Positions 11,618 through 23,640 of a stretch of DNA of 64,000 nucleotides are shown in pieces (position 1 is the stretch's first letter; each line of letters opens with the position of its first letter). The position numbers were made by a program, and so were the translations under genes. Source of the DNA: Bryoerythrophyllum caledonicum (lineage: Eukaryota > Streptophyta > Bryopsida > Pottiales > Pottiaceae); NCBI GenBank assembly GCA_963971425.1, contig OZ020515.1, forward strand, positions 8,448,291-8,512,290, read 5' to 3'. Below the pieces are notes generated by a model. It saw only the letters and a list, made by a program, of their open reading frames with translations. It did not search any database and was not told where the DNA came from.

Positions 11618-12887
11618 ATGCAGGCTGTGCGAGCTGCGGTGTTGAAGCGCATGCGGGTGGGCGTGGCGGCGCCCTCGTGGGTGCACCAGCAGGCGCCCGT
11701 CTTCACCAATGGCTTCAACCGCCTCTTCTCCACCGAGGCGCAAGGCACCTACCTCGACAAGGGCGTCGTCACCGACCGCGTCCTCAGCGTCGTCAAGAAA
11801 ATGCAGAAAGTTGACAGCGCCAAGGTAACCATTCTTATTGTCTCATACTCACCATAAAATTCCCTGAAGCGCTGGTGGTCTGATGCTCTACTTGTTTTGT
11901 ATATTACTATATCAATCATCATTCATTTATTTGTATGAATGGCCATTTACATAATAATATGTCAGCTACACATTGTTTCCTATGACGTGTTGGAAGCTGC
12001 TGCTGCTTTGGCTCATGTCTCATCACCACCATATCGTTCCCTGGAGCGCTCTGGTGGTGAGCTTTTGGATGGCTTGATTGATGCTGGAGAGCTCTGGACC
12101 ATGAAACTGACGGAAGCCATGTTGGTTTTAGGGTTGAAACCATCCCTACTGTGTTTTTCGTTGGCGTGAAGGGACGGTCATTGAAATGACTAATATTAGT
12201 GAAGCTCTGCTGCAGGTCGGTTGTTGTTTTTGTGTCAAGTAGAATGTCACATGACTATTCTCTGGATAATTCGTTTCCTTTGATTCCTCCTTATCAGTCC
12301 CAGGTTCTGTCTGCTTGTCTGCCTGTGTGTCCGTTGGGATTCTTTGGTTCGTCATGGGGTCTTCTCGTGTGTGTGTGGCAGATAACGATGGATCATCAAC
12401 CAGCCATCGCTACCCGTGCGATCTGAAATAATAGAGTCGAAATAAATTCCCCAAACCTTTCAATAAGATACCCCCTCCCTCTTTTGACTACTCTTTAGTT
12501 GAAGAGCCTGGTGGTCTGATCCCCCAAGTCAAGTAGTTCTAGCCGAATTCTCTCCTTAAGAAGAGTAAAAAAACAGTTTTACATGTAGTTTTTGCATCTC
12601 CTGATCTGCAAAGAATACTAAGATTCTTTCAGAGAACACAGAGAAGTAGCAAGATTCTTTTCCATGAGATGTTTTGCTGATCTCTTGATGTGATGTTGTG
12701 GCATCGACAGGTGACTCCGAGTGCGCACTTCCAGAACGACTTGGGGCTGGACAGCTTGGACACGGTGGAGGTGGTGATGGCCTTCGAGGAGGAGTTCGCT
12801 CTGGAGATTCCAGACGCCGACGCAGACAAGATCTTCTCGTGCGCCGACGCCATCGACTACATCGCCTCTCAACCCCGAGCAAAGTAG
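11618..12887 (+). CDS. mtACP: Mitochondrial acyl carrier protein, 127 aa
   Basis: Two coding exons, 11618-11824 and 12711-12887, split by an 886-nt intron (AAG/GTAACC ... CGACAG) in phase 0. Residues 1-45 form a basic, acid-poor presequence with amphipathic character. The carrier domain follows: [18 protein letters not shown], then after the intron [20 protein letters not shown]. Ser84 in GLDSL is the expected 4'-phosphopantetheine attachment site, and the acidic helix II/III ([18 protein letters not shown]) and ending [11 protein letters not shown] are typical. In plants this protein serves mitochondrial type II fatty-acid synthesis (octanoate for lipoylation) and associates with complex I. 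Total length and the position of the phosphopantetheine serine match the family. Confidence 0.93.
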
Positions 12888-13102
12888 ACAGAAAGAGAAG
12901 AAGAAAAGCAACACCGCACTTGTCTTTCTTCCTCTTTATGATGATGTTATGTACCTCCCAGTTGGGGTAATCAGTAAAAACTCACCTTTTTTTTTTGCCG
13001 TCTCAGCTAATCTTCTTAAGCTAATGTGTCAGCAAGCACACGCGCAACATGCTGTTAATTGAATCCAGGACAACAATCAAGACTGCGTCTCAGGTAATGA
13101 CT

Positions 13103-13266
13103 ACACTAAGGTATTCATAAATGCTATAACTTTTTACTCTTGATGAATATTTTTACTAAGAGTACAACTATCTATACTACTCAAAGAGGTGCATCATTAT
13201 AGACATAGTCGATGATAATATTCATCAAGAGTAAAAAGTTATTGCATTTATAAATCAACTAGTGTG
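13103..13266. mobile_element. Foldback MITE, family F copy 1
   Basis: Inverted halves: ATAACTTTTTACTCTTGATG at about 13129 pairs with its complement near 13213, with further pairing outward through ATAAATGC/GCATTTAT and CACTA/TAGTG. The centre CTACTCAAAGAGGTGCATCATT has a relative at 35755-35908 in the opposite orientation. Non-coding. Confidence 0.75.
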
Positions 13267-13849
13267 ACTTTTGTAGTGAAGAAGTGTACAACTTCAGTTG
13301 GTAACGTTCATGTGGATTGATCTTTCGTTTAGCTTTGAAGTCCACTAGATGCCTATTATTATAGACGTCATAAAAACCAAGGTGGTGTCCATAACTTGCT
13401 TCATGATTAGTATGTTTGAAAAGTGAAGTGATGGACTTGCTCTCTCAGTTGTGTGTGTTCGGTCATTGAATGCAGGGCTCTGAGTGTGAATCGGATCTGG
13501 AGTATTTCGCTGCAGGCGGCAGCTTTTATGCCATTTGTTTATTGTTTTTTTTTTTTGTGTTGGTGGCAGCTTTTCCAGTGGCAGTAGCCTCCACCATTTG
13601 TCAGCAGGGTGTGGTTATTGGGCAGCTAGGCTCTCAGTGTTGTTGTGTTTTTTTATTGAAAAGTTGCACCCCCTTTTGTGGGCACACTTGCCAAGAAAGG
13701 GAAGGTGTACTTGGAACAGTGCCTGAAGATGTGATTAGGAAAAGAGCAGGGAGGATGGAGAGCGTGCCAATAATTATCAATCATAGTTTATTGTTGGCTC
13801 CATTTAACGCCACTTCATTCCTGGAAGTAAATTGGGTGGTTTTCCTCTC
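13267..13849. other. Intergenic DNA
   Basis: An open frame at 13470-13853 (CTG/TTT-rich, Cys- and Phe-rich product) has no recognisable domain and no splice support. No other structure seen. Confidence 0.5.
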
Positions 13850-13853
13850 TTAA

Positions 13854-15732
13854 CCCCTCAAGGACCAAGTGTCCAAAAAAAATGGGCTTTTTGAAAGTTT
13901 GGTCAGGTTTATATGGTGTCGATTTCCAACATTCCTCTTTGAAATTTTCACTGTAGAAGGATGTTGCTAAGACCTCAGTGGGAGAACAATTTTTTCCTGT
14001 ATCCGACATATAACGAAAAAGTTATAGGGTTTTGAATTTCAAATGGGGAGAGTGGGCACGAAGGGCACCTCCAAGAACTTCTGCTAGGACACTCTATTGA
14101 ATTTGAGATTTTTGATACTAGCAAGTCATATTTTTTCCCTTCCTACTGTTTAAAAAAAGTTCTTGTCTTTAGTGAAATTTGGCATATTAACCCAAGTCAA
14201 ACATTTTCACACATTGTCACACATTGTCGGGCAAGGTACCCAAAAAAGTTCTTCGTTTACAAATAAAACATACAAATTTTCAGTTTTTTTACTTTTTTTT
14301 TTCACATCAATATCTAGTGTAAATCTTCTTGTTGACCATTCGGATTATCAATCTCAAACATATTAATTACACAAAATTGAAACGCACATTGGCAAATTTT
14401 GAACCTCCACTCCTTGCACAATTGTTTTGGATGTGCTACACCCCTCCTCTACCTCTTAGATTTGGTGTATAAGAAACTAACATCATGCTTAACCCCTAAG
14501 GTACCAAGGTAGTTTTACACCAAAAACACTTCAAAATTAATGGATTCTAGTGCAATGAATAAAGAAGGTAACAAAAAAATTTATTTTTAGTTCTGACCGT
14601 AGGATCTCAATAAAGGCTTATTAAATAATACATGTACAAAATTTCATAAACTTTGACCGCACGGATTGAAAGATTATAGTGTTTGAAGTCAAGCAAATGG
14701 TTCATTTTCTTCCCTGCGTTTAGTGGATCAACAGACTTTGACTTCAGTTGGTGTCAAAAAATTTCACTATACAAGGTCTAAATCTATTACCATCTTGTTA
14801 AGCATGATGTTAGCTCCTTACACACCAATTTTTAGAGGTAGAGACAGGGTGTAGCATATTCAAAACAAGTGTGCAAGGAGTGGAGGCTCAAAATTTGTTA
14901 ATTCACACTTTAATTTTTTTTGAACTTAATATGTTTTTGATTGATAATCCGAATGGTTAATAAAAAGGTTTACATTACATATTGTTGTGGAAAAAAAAGT
15001 GAAAAATATGAAGATCTCTAGGTTTTATGTGGAAAAGAAGAAGTTTTTTTGGTACCTTGCCCAACAATGAGTAACAATGTGTGAAAATGTTTGACTTGGG
15101 TTGGTATGCTATTTTTCACTAAAGACAAGAACTTTTTTTTGACAACATGTAGGGAAATAATATTACTTGTGAGTACTGAAAATCTCACTTTCAATAGAGT
15201 GTCCTATCAAAAGTCTTTGGAGGTGCCCGAGGTGTTCGCCCTCCCCATTTAATATTCAAAACCCTATAACTTTTTCATCAAATGTCCAAATTAGGAAAAA
15301 AATTGTTTTCCCACTAAGGTCTTGGTAATGCCTTTCTATGGTAAGGATTTCAAAGATGAATGTTTAAAATTGACAGCATAGGAACCTGACTGAATTTTCA
15401 AAAAGCCCATTTTTGACACTGGGTCCTTTAGGGGTTAACACAATGGTAGTGGATTTAGACCTTGTGTAGTGCAAAAGATTGACACCAAGTGACGTCAAAG
15501 TCAACTAATCCTTTGAAGAGAGGGAAGAAAATGAATCATATGTTTGACTTTAAACACAATAATCTTTCAATCTGTGCGGTCAAATTTATGAAATTTGGTG
15601 AGTATGTTACTTAATAAATTGTATTTGATCAAAACTAGAGATCAAAGTTTTTGTTCCCTTCTTTATTCATTGCACTAGAATCCAACAGTTTTGAAGTGTT
15701 TTTGTTGTGAAATTGTCACGGTGCCTTAGGGG
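13854..15732 (+). mobile_element. Family E TTAA element, outer copy, interrupted
   Basis: Begins after TTAA (13850-13853) with CCCCTCAAGGACC and ends CCTTAGGGG at 15732. Its two parts are 13854-14488 and 15439-15732, about 930 bp of original element. A reversed relative is inserted at TTAA within it. The right-flanking TTTG (15733-15736) is also the left flank of the next element. No coding capacity. Confidence 0.8.
14493..15434 (-). mobile_element. Family E TTAA element nested in another E copy
   Basis: 942-bp element, CCCCTAAGGTACC ... GGGTCCTTTAGGGG, flanked by TTAA on both sides (14489-14492, 15435-15438). The host copy reads CATCATGC/TTAA before it and TTAA/CACAATGG after it. The nested copy's own equivalent site reads, in complement, CATCATGCTTAACAAGATGG, which shows the unoccupied state with a single TTAA. 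This is direct evidence for TTAA-specific insertion with duplication. No open reading frame. Confidence 0.85.
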
Positions 15733-15736
15733 TTTG

Positions 15737-16176
15737 CCCCTAAAAGCCCAAGGCATTTCCCCTCAATAAACCCCCCAATATTGCCACTATCGACAAGTGG
15801 CAAAAACATTTTATTCTTAAAGTACAATTTTGAACATGAAAACATAAGATCTTAAAATATACTTCTCTTTGAACTTACCATGTTTTATTGGCTGCAATTT
15901 ACAACATGGATATGAGGATTATATCATTTGAAGTCAAGAAAATGGTTCATTTTCTTCCTTGGGTAGAGTGAATGAGCTGACTTTGACTTCACTTGGCGTC
16001 AAATTTTTGCACTACTCAAGGTCTAAATCCATTACCATTGTGCTAATCATGAAGTTAGTTCCTTGTGCACCAATTTTTAGAGGAAAGAAATGAGTGTAGC
16101 ATATTCTAAACAAGTGTGCAAGGAGTGGAGGTTCAAAATTGCCAATTCACGTTTTATATTTTGTGAACTTGATATG
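15737..16176 (-). mobile_element. Family E TTAA element, truncated by another copy
   Basis: Starts CCCCTAAAAGCCCAAGGC directly after the shared TTTG and matches the nested element's left half (for example AAATGGTTCATTTTCTTCC, then AGGTCTAAATC). It then breaks off where the next E copy begins at CTAA (16177-16180). Confidence 0.7.
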
Positions 16177-16180
16177 CTAA

Positions 16181-17080
16181 ACTCCTAAATTACCAAAAGT
16201 CCCCTCGGGGTACTGTTGAAGGTTCGGGCAGGTTCCTCCTGTGTCAATTTATAACATTCTTTTTTAAAAAAATTAAACTGTAGATGGACAATATTAAAAG
16301 CTTTGTGTGAGCTTGATTTTTTCGAAATCCAACATTCAATGAAAGGTTTTTGAAGTTCAAATGGGGAGAGCGGGCACGAGGGGCAACTCCAAAAACTTTT
16401 GCTAAAACACTCTATAGAATGTGAGATTTTCAATAATAGCAATTAATATTATGTCCTTCTATATTGTAAATAAGAATCCTTGGCTTTTGTGTAAAATAGC
16501 ATATTAATCCAGGTCAAACATTTTCACACATTGTCGTGCAAGGTAACCAAAATATTTTTCTTTTCCATATAATATTTAGAGATCTTCATATTTTTTACTT
16601 TTTATTTTCCCCACGACATTATGTGGTGTAAACCTTTTCATCAACCATTCAAGTTCTCATTCTAAAACATATTAAGTTCACAAAAAAATGAAACGTGATT
16701 TGAAAGTTTTCGAATCTCCACTCCTTGCACAGTTGTTTTGAATATTTTGCACCCTTTCTTCACCTCTAAAAGTTGGTGTACTCTACAAGGAAATGATATC
16801 ATGCTTATCATGGTGGTAATGAATTTAGACCTTGTGTAATGCAAAAATTGGACACCCAGTGACATCAAAGTTTGTTGATCCACTAAACGTAGGGAAGAAA
16901 GTGAATCCTTTTCTAAACTTCAAACATTATAATCTTTCAATCCGTGTGGTTAAATTTTATGAAATATTGTGAGTATGTTATTTAATAAGTCTTAATTGAG
17001 ATCCTATGATTGAAACTAGAAATAAAAGTTTTGATTCTCTTCCTTACTTGTTGCACTAAAACGAGCAGTTTTGAAGTGCT
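16181..17080 (+). mobile_element. Family E element, third full-length-like copy
   Basis: Matches the outer copy's order without the nested insertion: GGGGAGAGCGGGCACGAGG, TTTTCACACATTGTC, CTCCACTCCTTGCAC, then the uninterrupted site ATCATGCTTATCATGG, then AAATTTTATGAAAT and GTTTTGAAGTG. This copy therefore serves as a second empty-site reference. The right terminus is eroded. Confidence 0.7.
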
Positions 17081-18577
17081 AAATTCTAATCCTACAATCC
17101 ATGAGGCCAGAAAATTTACAAAAAGTAAAGAGCGCACACTTGGCAATACAAAAACAAGGTCCTATGAGTAGGTGTTTTTTTGAAATCAAAATCCATAGCA
17201 TCAAATACCATGTTCAAATTTTGTTACTTTTAAAAAAGCATTGTGAAAATAATCAACAAAGAAATATAAGACAAATTTACAGATTAAAGTAGCGAGATCC
17301 TCAAAAAGTTGTTCATTTGGGAGGAAAACCTTTAAAATAATTATGGAACCAATTACACTCCTAATTATTCTAGAAAGAATTTCTTTTTGACACATTGAAT
17401 GTTCTGTAACATGTTCATCACACAGAAATGAGCAATCCACTTCAGAAATAAAATTGAAAACAATAAATTAAAAAAAAATCCAATACAAAGATCAAATTGT
17501 CGTACAATTTTTTTTCTTGCTCAAGAACGCAAGATCCGGAATGTGATTTCCAGAAAATAGAAGATTGCGTCCTTATTAAAAGATAAAACAACTAGTTTTT
17601 TAAAGGAGAAAAAGGAGGATCGAAAGGAGGATTTTCCTCATAAATTGGGCCATGTGGGATGGGATTGACGCCCATATCGTCGGGTTTCGCAATTCATGGC
17701 GCGATGATGGTCCAAACAGATGTTTACAAACAGGAAATGACAGCATGATACACTTGCCTGCATGTATGATATGATATTTCACGGTTGGTATCACCACGTG
17801 ACATTGAACCGTAATATGCTCACATATCATAATAAGCAAAAACATAACAAAAAAAAAACAACAAAAAACAAAACAAAAAACAAAACAAAAAACCAAAAAA
17901 AAACCACTATAGTATACACGTGGAAACTTGAACTTCACACGGCCGTGCACGATGCTACGAGACAAGTCACAAAAGTAACCACTATGGTACAACAACATAT
18001 GGAAGCTTGTCGTGCATTTTAAGCAAGACAACTACGCTAACAATCGTCCGTATACGTGGTCGACATACGTGTCGTCGTACCGTGAGTGCAAACTTCATTT
18101 TCATTCGCGTAACAAATGGATGCAACCGAAGAGCGAAAAAAAAAGAGGCTGTATGGTAAATGTAACTTTGACAGAAATGCAGAAACTATTATTCATGCCC
18201 ATGTGAAAAAAAAACACTGGCAGAGGACAGACATGTCAACAACCTGGCATAAATCTCTCATTGTATTCTTCCTGTTTCTTTTGTCTTCAGTTTTTATTAT
18301 TGTTGAAATTGTAATTTGTTTTCTTTCAACGTTTTAGTTTTTGGAACAGACACTCTCCACTAAAGCATTGTCTTTCATGAACGGCTTTGTAACATGCAAT
18401 GTCTCATTTTTTAAGGATGATTGTATGCTCACAAAAAATCTATGATAAGAAAATTCTGGAGATTTCATCTTTAATTCTAAATTAGACTCTTGAAGTTCAT
18501 AATTTTAACTTGGAGTATGAACAAGAATTAGTATGTAATTTTTAGAATTCATGGTTGATGTAGGTTGCACCAGGTGG
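17081..18577. other. AT-rich intergenic DNA
   Basis: No gene or known repeat recognised. Contains a long A-rich low-complexity tract of AACAAAA units at 17836-17904. Confidence 0.5.
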
Positions 18578-18692
18578 GTTCTAAGGTTTACTACTAAACC
18601 AATGTCTGATGGACATTGGTTTAGTGGTGGAACAAACATACACTTTATTCACTACGGCCCCTTAAGTGGACTGGAGTTCTTCTTCTTCTTCT
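18578..18692 (+). mobile_element. SINE-like element, copy S3
   Basis: 5'-shortened copy: GTCTGATGGACATTGG, TTTAGTGGTGGAAC, ACACTTTATTCAC, GGACTGGAG and a five-unit TTC tail. Confidence 0.75.
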
Positions 18693-18791
18693 AAGGGGTT
18701 AGAAAAGTGTAGAATACTACCAAAACCTCTCCAATAATTAATATTATTTTAGAAGAATGAATGAAGTACAGCATTGCAATGCTTCAATTAA

Positions 18792-19439
18792 CCCTTTTAA
18801 GCCTTTACCGCCCAGGTATGTTTTTGGAAAAACCAAGATTTCTCCTGATTTTTTTTTCTTTGAACCGGATTTGATGGAAATACAATGCCTAATATTAATA
18901 TCTAACCTTACAAAATTGAACTTAACTCATGACCTGAACTTTGGGGAAATTTTGCACAACATCCAATGGTTGATGGAAGAGATTATAGTGTTTAAAGTTA
19001 CAGTATATTGGTAGTGAAAACTGTGGATTTTGGAGGGTGTACTACTTTAACCATCAATAGATTCTTGCAAGATTTTCTTTACTTTGGATTAGAGTGTTCA
19101 CATGTGCACTAGGTTGATAGCTTCGCATTGACATATCAAATGTGAAGAAAATATTTTTACACAATTATTGGTGATTTTTTTGCTTTTTTCTACTTGATTG
19201 TATTAAAAAATGTTCCAACCTTAAACAAATCAAAATGGAAGTTTTGTATGTGAGGAGAGAAATCAACAATCACAAAACAATGAAGAACATCTTAAAGACA
19301 AATTTGAACACTCTCCAACAACCAGATCATGATTTGGATCTGAACCTTGTATCTCAAAGCCAAATTCCTCATGGATTTCATGCAAATTGAGTTTCAGCAC
19401 CTCCGGAGTCCCATTTGGGGCTTCTTGGGCCGTAAAGGG
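18792..19439. mobile_element. TTAA-flanked element, 648 bp (family G)
   Basis: Flanked by TTAA (18788-18791 and 19440-19443). Termini CCCTTTTAAGCC and GGGCCGTAAAGGG are imperfect inverted repeats. The interior is AT-rich and non-coding and unlike families A, B and E apart from general motifs (GGGGAAATTTTG, GATTATAGTGTTTAAAG). Confidence 0.7.
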
Positions 19440-19730
19440 TTAAAGATGACACATGCGACCAAGCCTATGAGATGCCACGGGCGGGTATATTTCATCGTGA
19501 TTGGTCACTACAAACATCACTATAGTTTGTCAGTCAGACTTTCGTTTGTCAGTCACTATATCAAGTATAGCACAGTGCACACCGTCATCACATTTGTTGG
19601 AAGTGTAGGGATGGAAGGAACTTAAATTAGGCCACGAATAAAAAACATATGGAGTATCGTCCACCAATTTGCAAATTACTCCAAAAGTGACCACCTATGT
19701 GCCTCTCATCTTTTAATCCTTAATCGTTAA

Positions 19731-19942
19731 AAGGTGCCGCTCGTGGCCACCATATTCTACATGTACGGTGTTGTATTTGAATATGATAAGGTTCAAACAT
19801 TGAAATGACTCCCTAATGAAAGATGTTAGTTGAAGTTTCTTCAACCCAAAGGTGTAAGCCTTGCTAACCTTTAATACATTTTCTGTATTTTATTGAGCAA
19901 AATGCGGTCCTGTATATACGGCTCCCGACTGACGTTTCAGGG
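19731..19942 (-). mobile_element. Family A TTAA element, copy A2
   Basis: Flanked by TTAA on both sides (19727-19730, 19943-19946). Reverse orientation of A1, ending ACTGACGTTTCAGGG. 212 bp. Confidence 0.85.
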
Positions 19943-19974
19943 TTAAAGATTAAGTAGAGTTGGTTGGAGATTAA

Positions 19975-20156
19975 CCCGTAATGGACCAACGAAATCTCTA
20001 CTCCAGTGATTAAAAACCTCCAAGATAATTTTTTGAGAATGTAACTATCGGATCTTCTTCTAACCTTCAATATGAGATGATGTGGTGGAAATTTGGACCG
20101 TACAAATTGAGAAATAATTGCAGTCAAAGTGAAAAAATTGTCCCCCAAATAGACAC
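19975..20156 (+). mobile_element. Family B TTAA element, copy B3
   Basis: Starts CCCGTAATGGACC after TTAA (19971-19974), ends before TTAA 20157-20160 with a decayed right terminus, and shares the family B interior. Confidence 0.7.
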
Positions 20157-20160
20157 TTAA

Positions 20161-20648
20161 CACTTTCTCTCAAGAGCTTGACTACCTAAAACCAAGAGGT
20201 TATTTTCCCCAAATAGTCACAATTTCAACAACATTCTCTAGCTAGATAGAATGTTCTTGGACCTTAATGTGAATTGATTTAAAAAAAAATATTGGCTTGG
20301 ATTTAAGCACCAATTTTATTATTATATATTCATCAGTTGTGCACAAGCATGGGTTGATCATGTTTGGGGGGAGTTACGCATCGTCATTTACGAAATTGCA
20401 TTGGGAAAGGGGTATGATTTTTATGGGAGAGGGTTGGAGCAAAGGGCTTTGGAATCAAATCCGGTGCAACAGGGTTTGTTTGGGGGTCAAAGGTCAAACA
20501 TAAAGATGAGGGGCAAAAGGCAGACCAAAAGGGAACAGCGCGTGCATGAGTCGGGAATGGTGGTCCCCTCTTTTTGGTGGAAGGTAGGCACATGCCATTA
20601 TTTTCCTTTTCCTTTCCCCTATGGCAATCATACCCCCTCCGTTGGCTA
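20161..20648. other. Intergenic DNA
   Basis: No gene or repeat boundary recognised; G/A-rich patch at 20360-20560. Confidence 0.4.
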
Positions 20649-21010
20649 CTTCAACTATTTCCTCGCCCACCCTTCATCTCAATCATAAAGTGCACACGCT
20701 GCTTCACATGCAATCGGAAGGGTTTTTTTTTTTTTAATTTGGCGTCCAATAAAAGCATATGGTTGGTGACATGTTAGCTCGGTGAGTGAATGTTTCATCT
20801 TCCGTAGCCAAAGAAAGGAGTTTATGTTCCTTGAGATGACCCACTCCCTCTCTCCCTCCACTATTTCCTCGCCCTTCGTCTCAATCACACACTCCTTCAC
20901 ATGGAACTGGAAGGATTATTTTTTGGCTTCCAGTGAAAGCATATGGTTGGTCACATGTGAGCTTGGAGAGTCAATGTTTCATATTCACTACCAAACGAAA
21001 AAGATCAGAC
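20649..21010. repeat. Diverged tandem duplication, period about 210 bp
   Basis: The order CTATTTCCTCGCCC, TCTCAATCA, CTTCACATG, AAAGCATATGGTTGGT, ATGTTTCAT is present twice, near 20655 and 20863. The copies have diverged by substitutions and small gaps, which suggests an old segmental duplication. Confidence 0.75.
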
Positions 21011-21111
21011 AAAAAAAACCAAAAGAACTGTAGTTTGTGTTCTTCGAGATGATTTCAAAGTCAAGGTGCCCTCTTTTTCTTTTTCTTTTCTTTTCAATTT
21101 TTGTATTTATG

Positions 21112-21440
21112 TAAGGCCCCCTAAAACCGAAAAGTTAAGGAATGTGCATGTATGGAGAGAGGAGATAATTACACTATTATTTTTTAGTGATAGCCAATAG
21201 AATTGCAATTCCAACCCAAGTGATTTCATATTTTTTCAATGAAAATTGAATTAGTTATGAATTTTCAAAAAGTGCAGCCATGTTTAGTGGGTGGTCAGCA
21301 GTAGGTACCCCCCATAACCAACGACCAAAAGTAAGGGTCTTGACTAATAGCAAACCTCCATTTGGAGATGAGTTGGATATACCCCAATTTTATAGGCATT
21401 GGCATTGGATTTTTGTTGGTTATGGGGGGGGCTTGCCTTA
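21112..21440 (+). mobile_element. TIR element family M, copy M1
   Basis: About 330-bp repeat with inverted ends (TAAGGCCCCCTA ... GGGGGGGCTTGCCTTA). It matches 39425-39772 over its whole length (for example GGAATGTGCATGTATGG, TTCCAACCCAAGTGATTTC, AACCAACGACCAAAAG). Internal inverted motifs CATAACCAACGACC and TTGTTGGTTATGGG add to its fold-back potential. Confidence 0.8.
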
Positions 21441-21838
21441 ATAAGTTGTTTGTTGTGACAAGCTTCACTTTTTACTATTGGTTCTAGATTTGGAGAGTAT
21501 TTTAGTTTGAGCCACACTAATTTTTCGCTCAAGGTTATCATTTTTTTCCTAAGCAAGGGAGAACATTTTTACCGGGATTAAAAATTGGTTGGTTTGCATA
21601 ATGTAAGAGGATACACAATATAAATAGGCAAAGATGTTTTCTTCATACCCTTGAATGAAAATTAATGTAGCTAGGACTAAACATGATAACATGGTAGTTA
21701 TTACCAAGGCTTTTTAGATGGCTCTCTTGATTTTTGAGAATTGTATCTTATACCCTATTTTGTACAAATAAGTACGGATGAAATTCATCCATAGTGGATG
21801 GCATGGGTGGTAAAAAAGTCATGTTCATCCAAAAATTC
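21441..21838. other. AT-rich intergenic DNA, nothing recognised
   Basis: No gene, splice-bounded exon or repeat boundary. Confidence 0.5.
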
Positions 21839-21842
21839 TTAA

Positions 21843-22047
21843 CCCCTAAAGAACCACACCCAATTTTAGAGGAATCACTACTCCATTGATTAAAAACTAC
21901 CAAGATGAACTTTTTGAGAATGTAATCGTAGGGTCTTCTTCTAAACCTACATGAGATGATGTGGTAAACAGTTTGTGAATTTTGAAAGAAAATTGCACTC
22001 AAAGTGAAATTTTTTGTCCCCCGAACATACACTTGGTTCTTTAGGGG
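21843..22047 (+). mobile_element. Family B TTAA element, copy B4
   Basis: 205 bp from CCCCTAAAGAACC to GGTTCTTTAGGGG, perfect 13-bp inverted ends. TTAA on the left (21839-21842); the right flank CGAA is mutated. Best reference copy for family B. Confidence 0.82.
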
Positions 22048-23404
22048 CGAAGGTCTCGTGGAAGTTACGGTTCCACGGTGGACCAATGCATAGGTTTTTC
22101 TGCTCCTTTGGGCGTGAAGTATGATATGAGGGTATGGGATATGATATCATTGCTCCCCCACATTCAAGTAGCACTTCTCGCATGATGTGAATAAGTTTGA
22201 ATGCGTCTAGCTGGGGTGACATGGTGGGATGCATCATGTTTCCAAATTGTCGCGCTATACGTTGACACAACTAATATTCCCATGATGGTATTCCCGTGAT
22301 AATGTATGCAGTTGGGGCCAGGGACAAATTCTCCCCCTTTTCTGTATTTATCCAGGCAAAGTAACGGCCGAGTTATTACCGTATTTTTGTTCCTTCCCAA
22401 GAAAACACAAAGGCATCCGAAAAGTAACGGCTGAGTTTTTGGTGATAATATATATATGAATATTTCTAGCGCTATTTAAGGCCATGGCAGTGATTTCCAA
22501 TATTATACAGGACGAGTTACATCCGTATTTAAATGGTATTTTTTGTGGGGGACTTTCCAAACTTTTGCTGTCTCTCTAATAATAATATGTGTCTTTTTTT
22601 TGTTTTAGAAAATCAAGGTCATTTTATGGTCAACCCAGAAATCAATGCATATTCTAGTAATCTTCTCAAAAATAGGTGCCACTATTTCCAAGTGAGCTGG
22701 TTCTTTTTTTAATTGTCATAAATAGAATGTTATTACCGGCCCATTCTTTTTTGCTTTTTGAGCTTTAGGATTTTACAGACATCTTGTAAGTTTTACTTCA
22801 CACAGTATTAATTCTACTTTGTAATGAAAAGTTTTTGTTGATTGTAGCTACAGTACTTGTAGATATGATGGTGATGTAATAATACTTCATGTTATAAAAC
22901 TACGTGCATTTTGTTGTTTTAATTGTGACATTTGAATATAAAAATATTTATAGCTTGTTTGGAACTTAAAATTTTAAACAAAGATCTTTTATGAGCTATA
23001 GAGGTAGCCACAATGTGGAGATGATCAAATGCTTCATTAACGCTAGTCACTAAAAAGGAATAAAGGTCTTTCTTCCACTTACATTCTAATCTCATAAAAA
23101 GATACGCTTCAATCTTTGGTCAATGGCATTTGCAATTTTTTTTTAAAAACAAAAAACGCATTCACCATATTCACTTGAATATGGTATTATTCAATGATCA
23201 CACTTAAAAAAATTGCTGTGGAAACACTTAGAGTGAATAATATACATTTCATCAACCTTTAAAGGTGCGAGAAGTCAAATTTGGGTTGCAGAATGATGTT
23301 ACATACAAGGTGTAAGAATTGTTGTATACATTAGTTATAGAAGTTTGTATTTGTGTTGGGCTGGATTCAATGACACAACATTTCAAATTCACATCATTCA
23401 ATTG
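22048..23404. other. Intergenic DNA
   Basis: No gene found. GTAACGGCCGAGTT and GTAACGGCTGAGTT occur about 60 bp apart (22362, 22425), a possible short duplication. The rest is AT-rich. Confidence 0.45.
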
Positions 23405-23640
23405 CACCTACTACATTGGTTGGAGACATTGCAAATGGTCATGTATCCTACACATACGGTGTTGTAGTTTACCACGATAAAGTTCAGATTGATCGAAATG
23501 ACATTTAAATGAAAGACATGAATTGAAGAGTTTTCAATCCAACGGTATATATCTTGCTAAAACTTAATCCAATGTATACTAAGAGTAGAATATGTGCCCG
23601 TATATATGGTCCCCCACAAGCCCTTGAACGTTAGTCGGGA
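23405..23640 (-). mobile_element. Family A TTAA element, degraded copy A3
   Basis: Reverse-oriented family A interior (CATACGGTGTTGTAG, TGAAAGACATGAATTGAAG, GAACGTTAGTCGGGA) without clean termini. It lies head to head with the next copy. Confidence 0.6.

Noticed and set aside
13470-13853. 127-codon frame downstream of the acyl carrier protein gene
   Set aside because: Low-complexity Cys/Phe/Val-rich product, no splice or family support, and it runs into a TTAA element.
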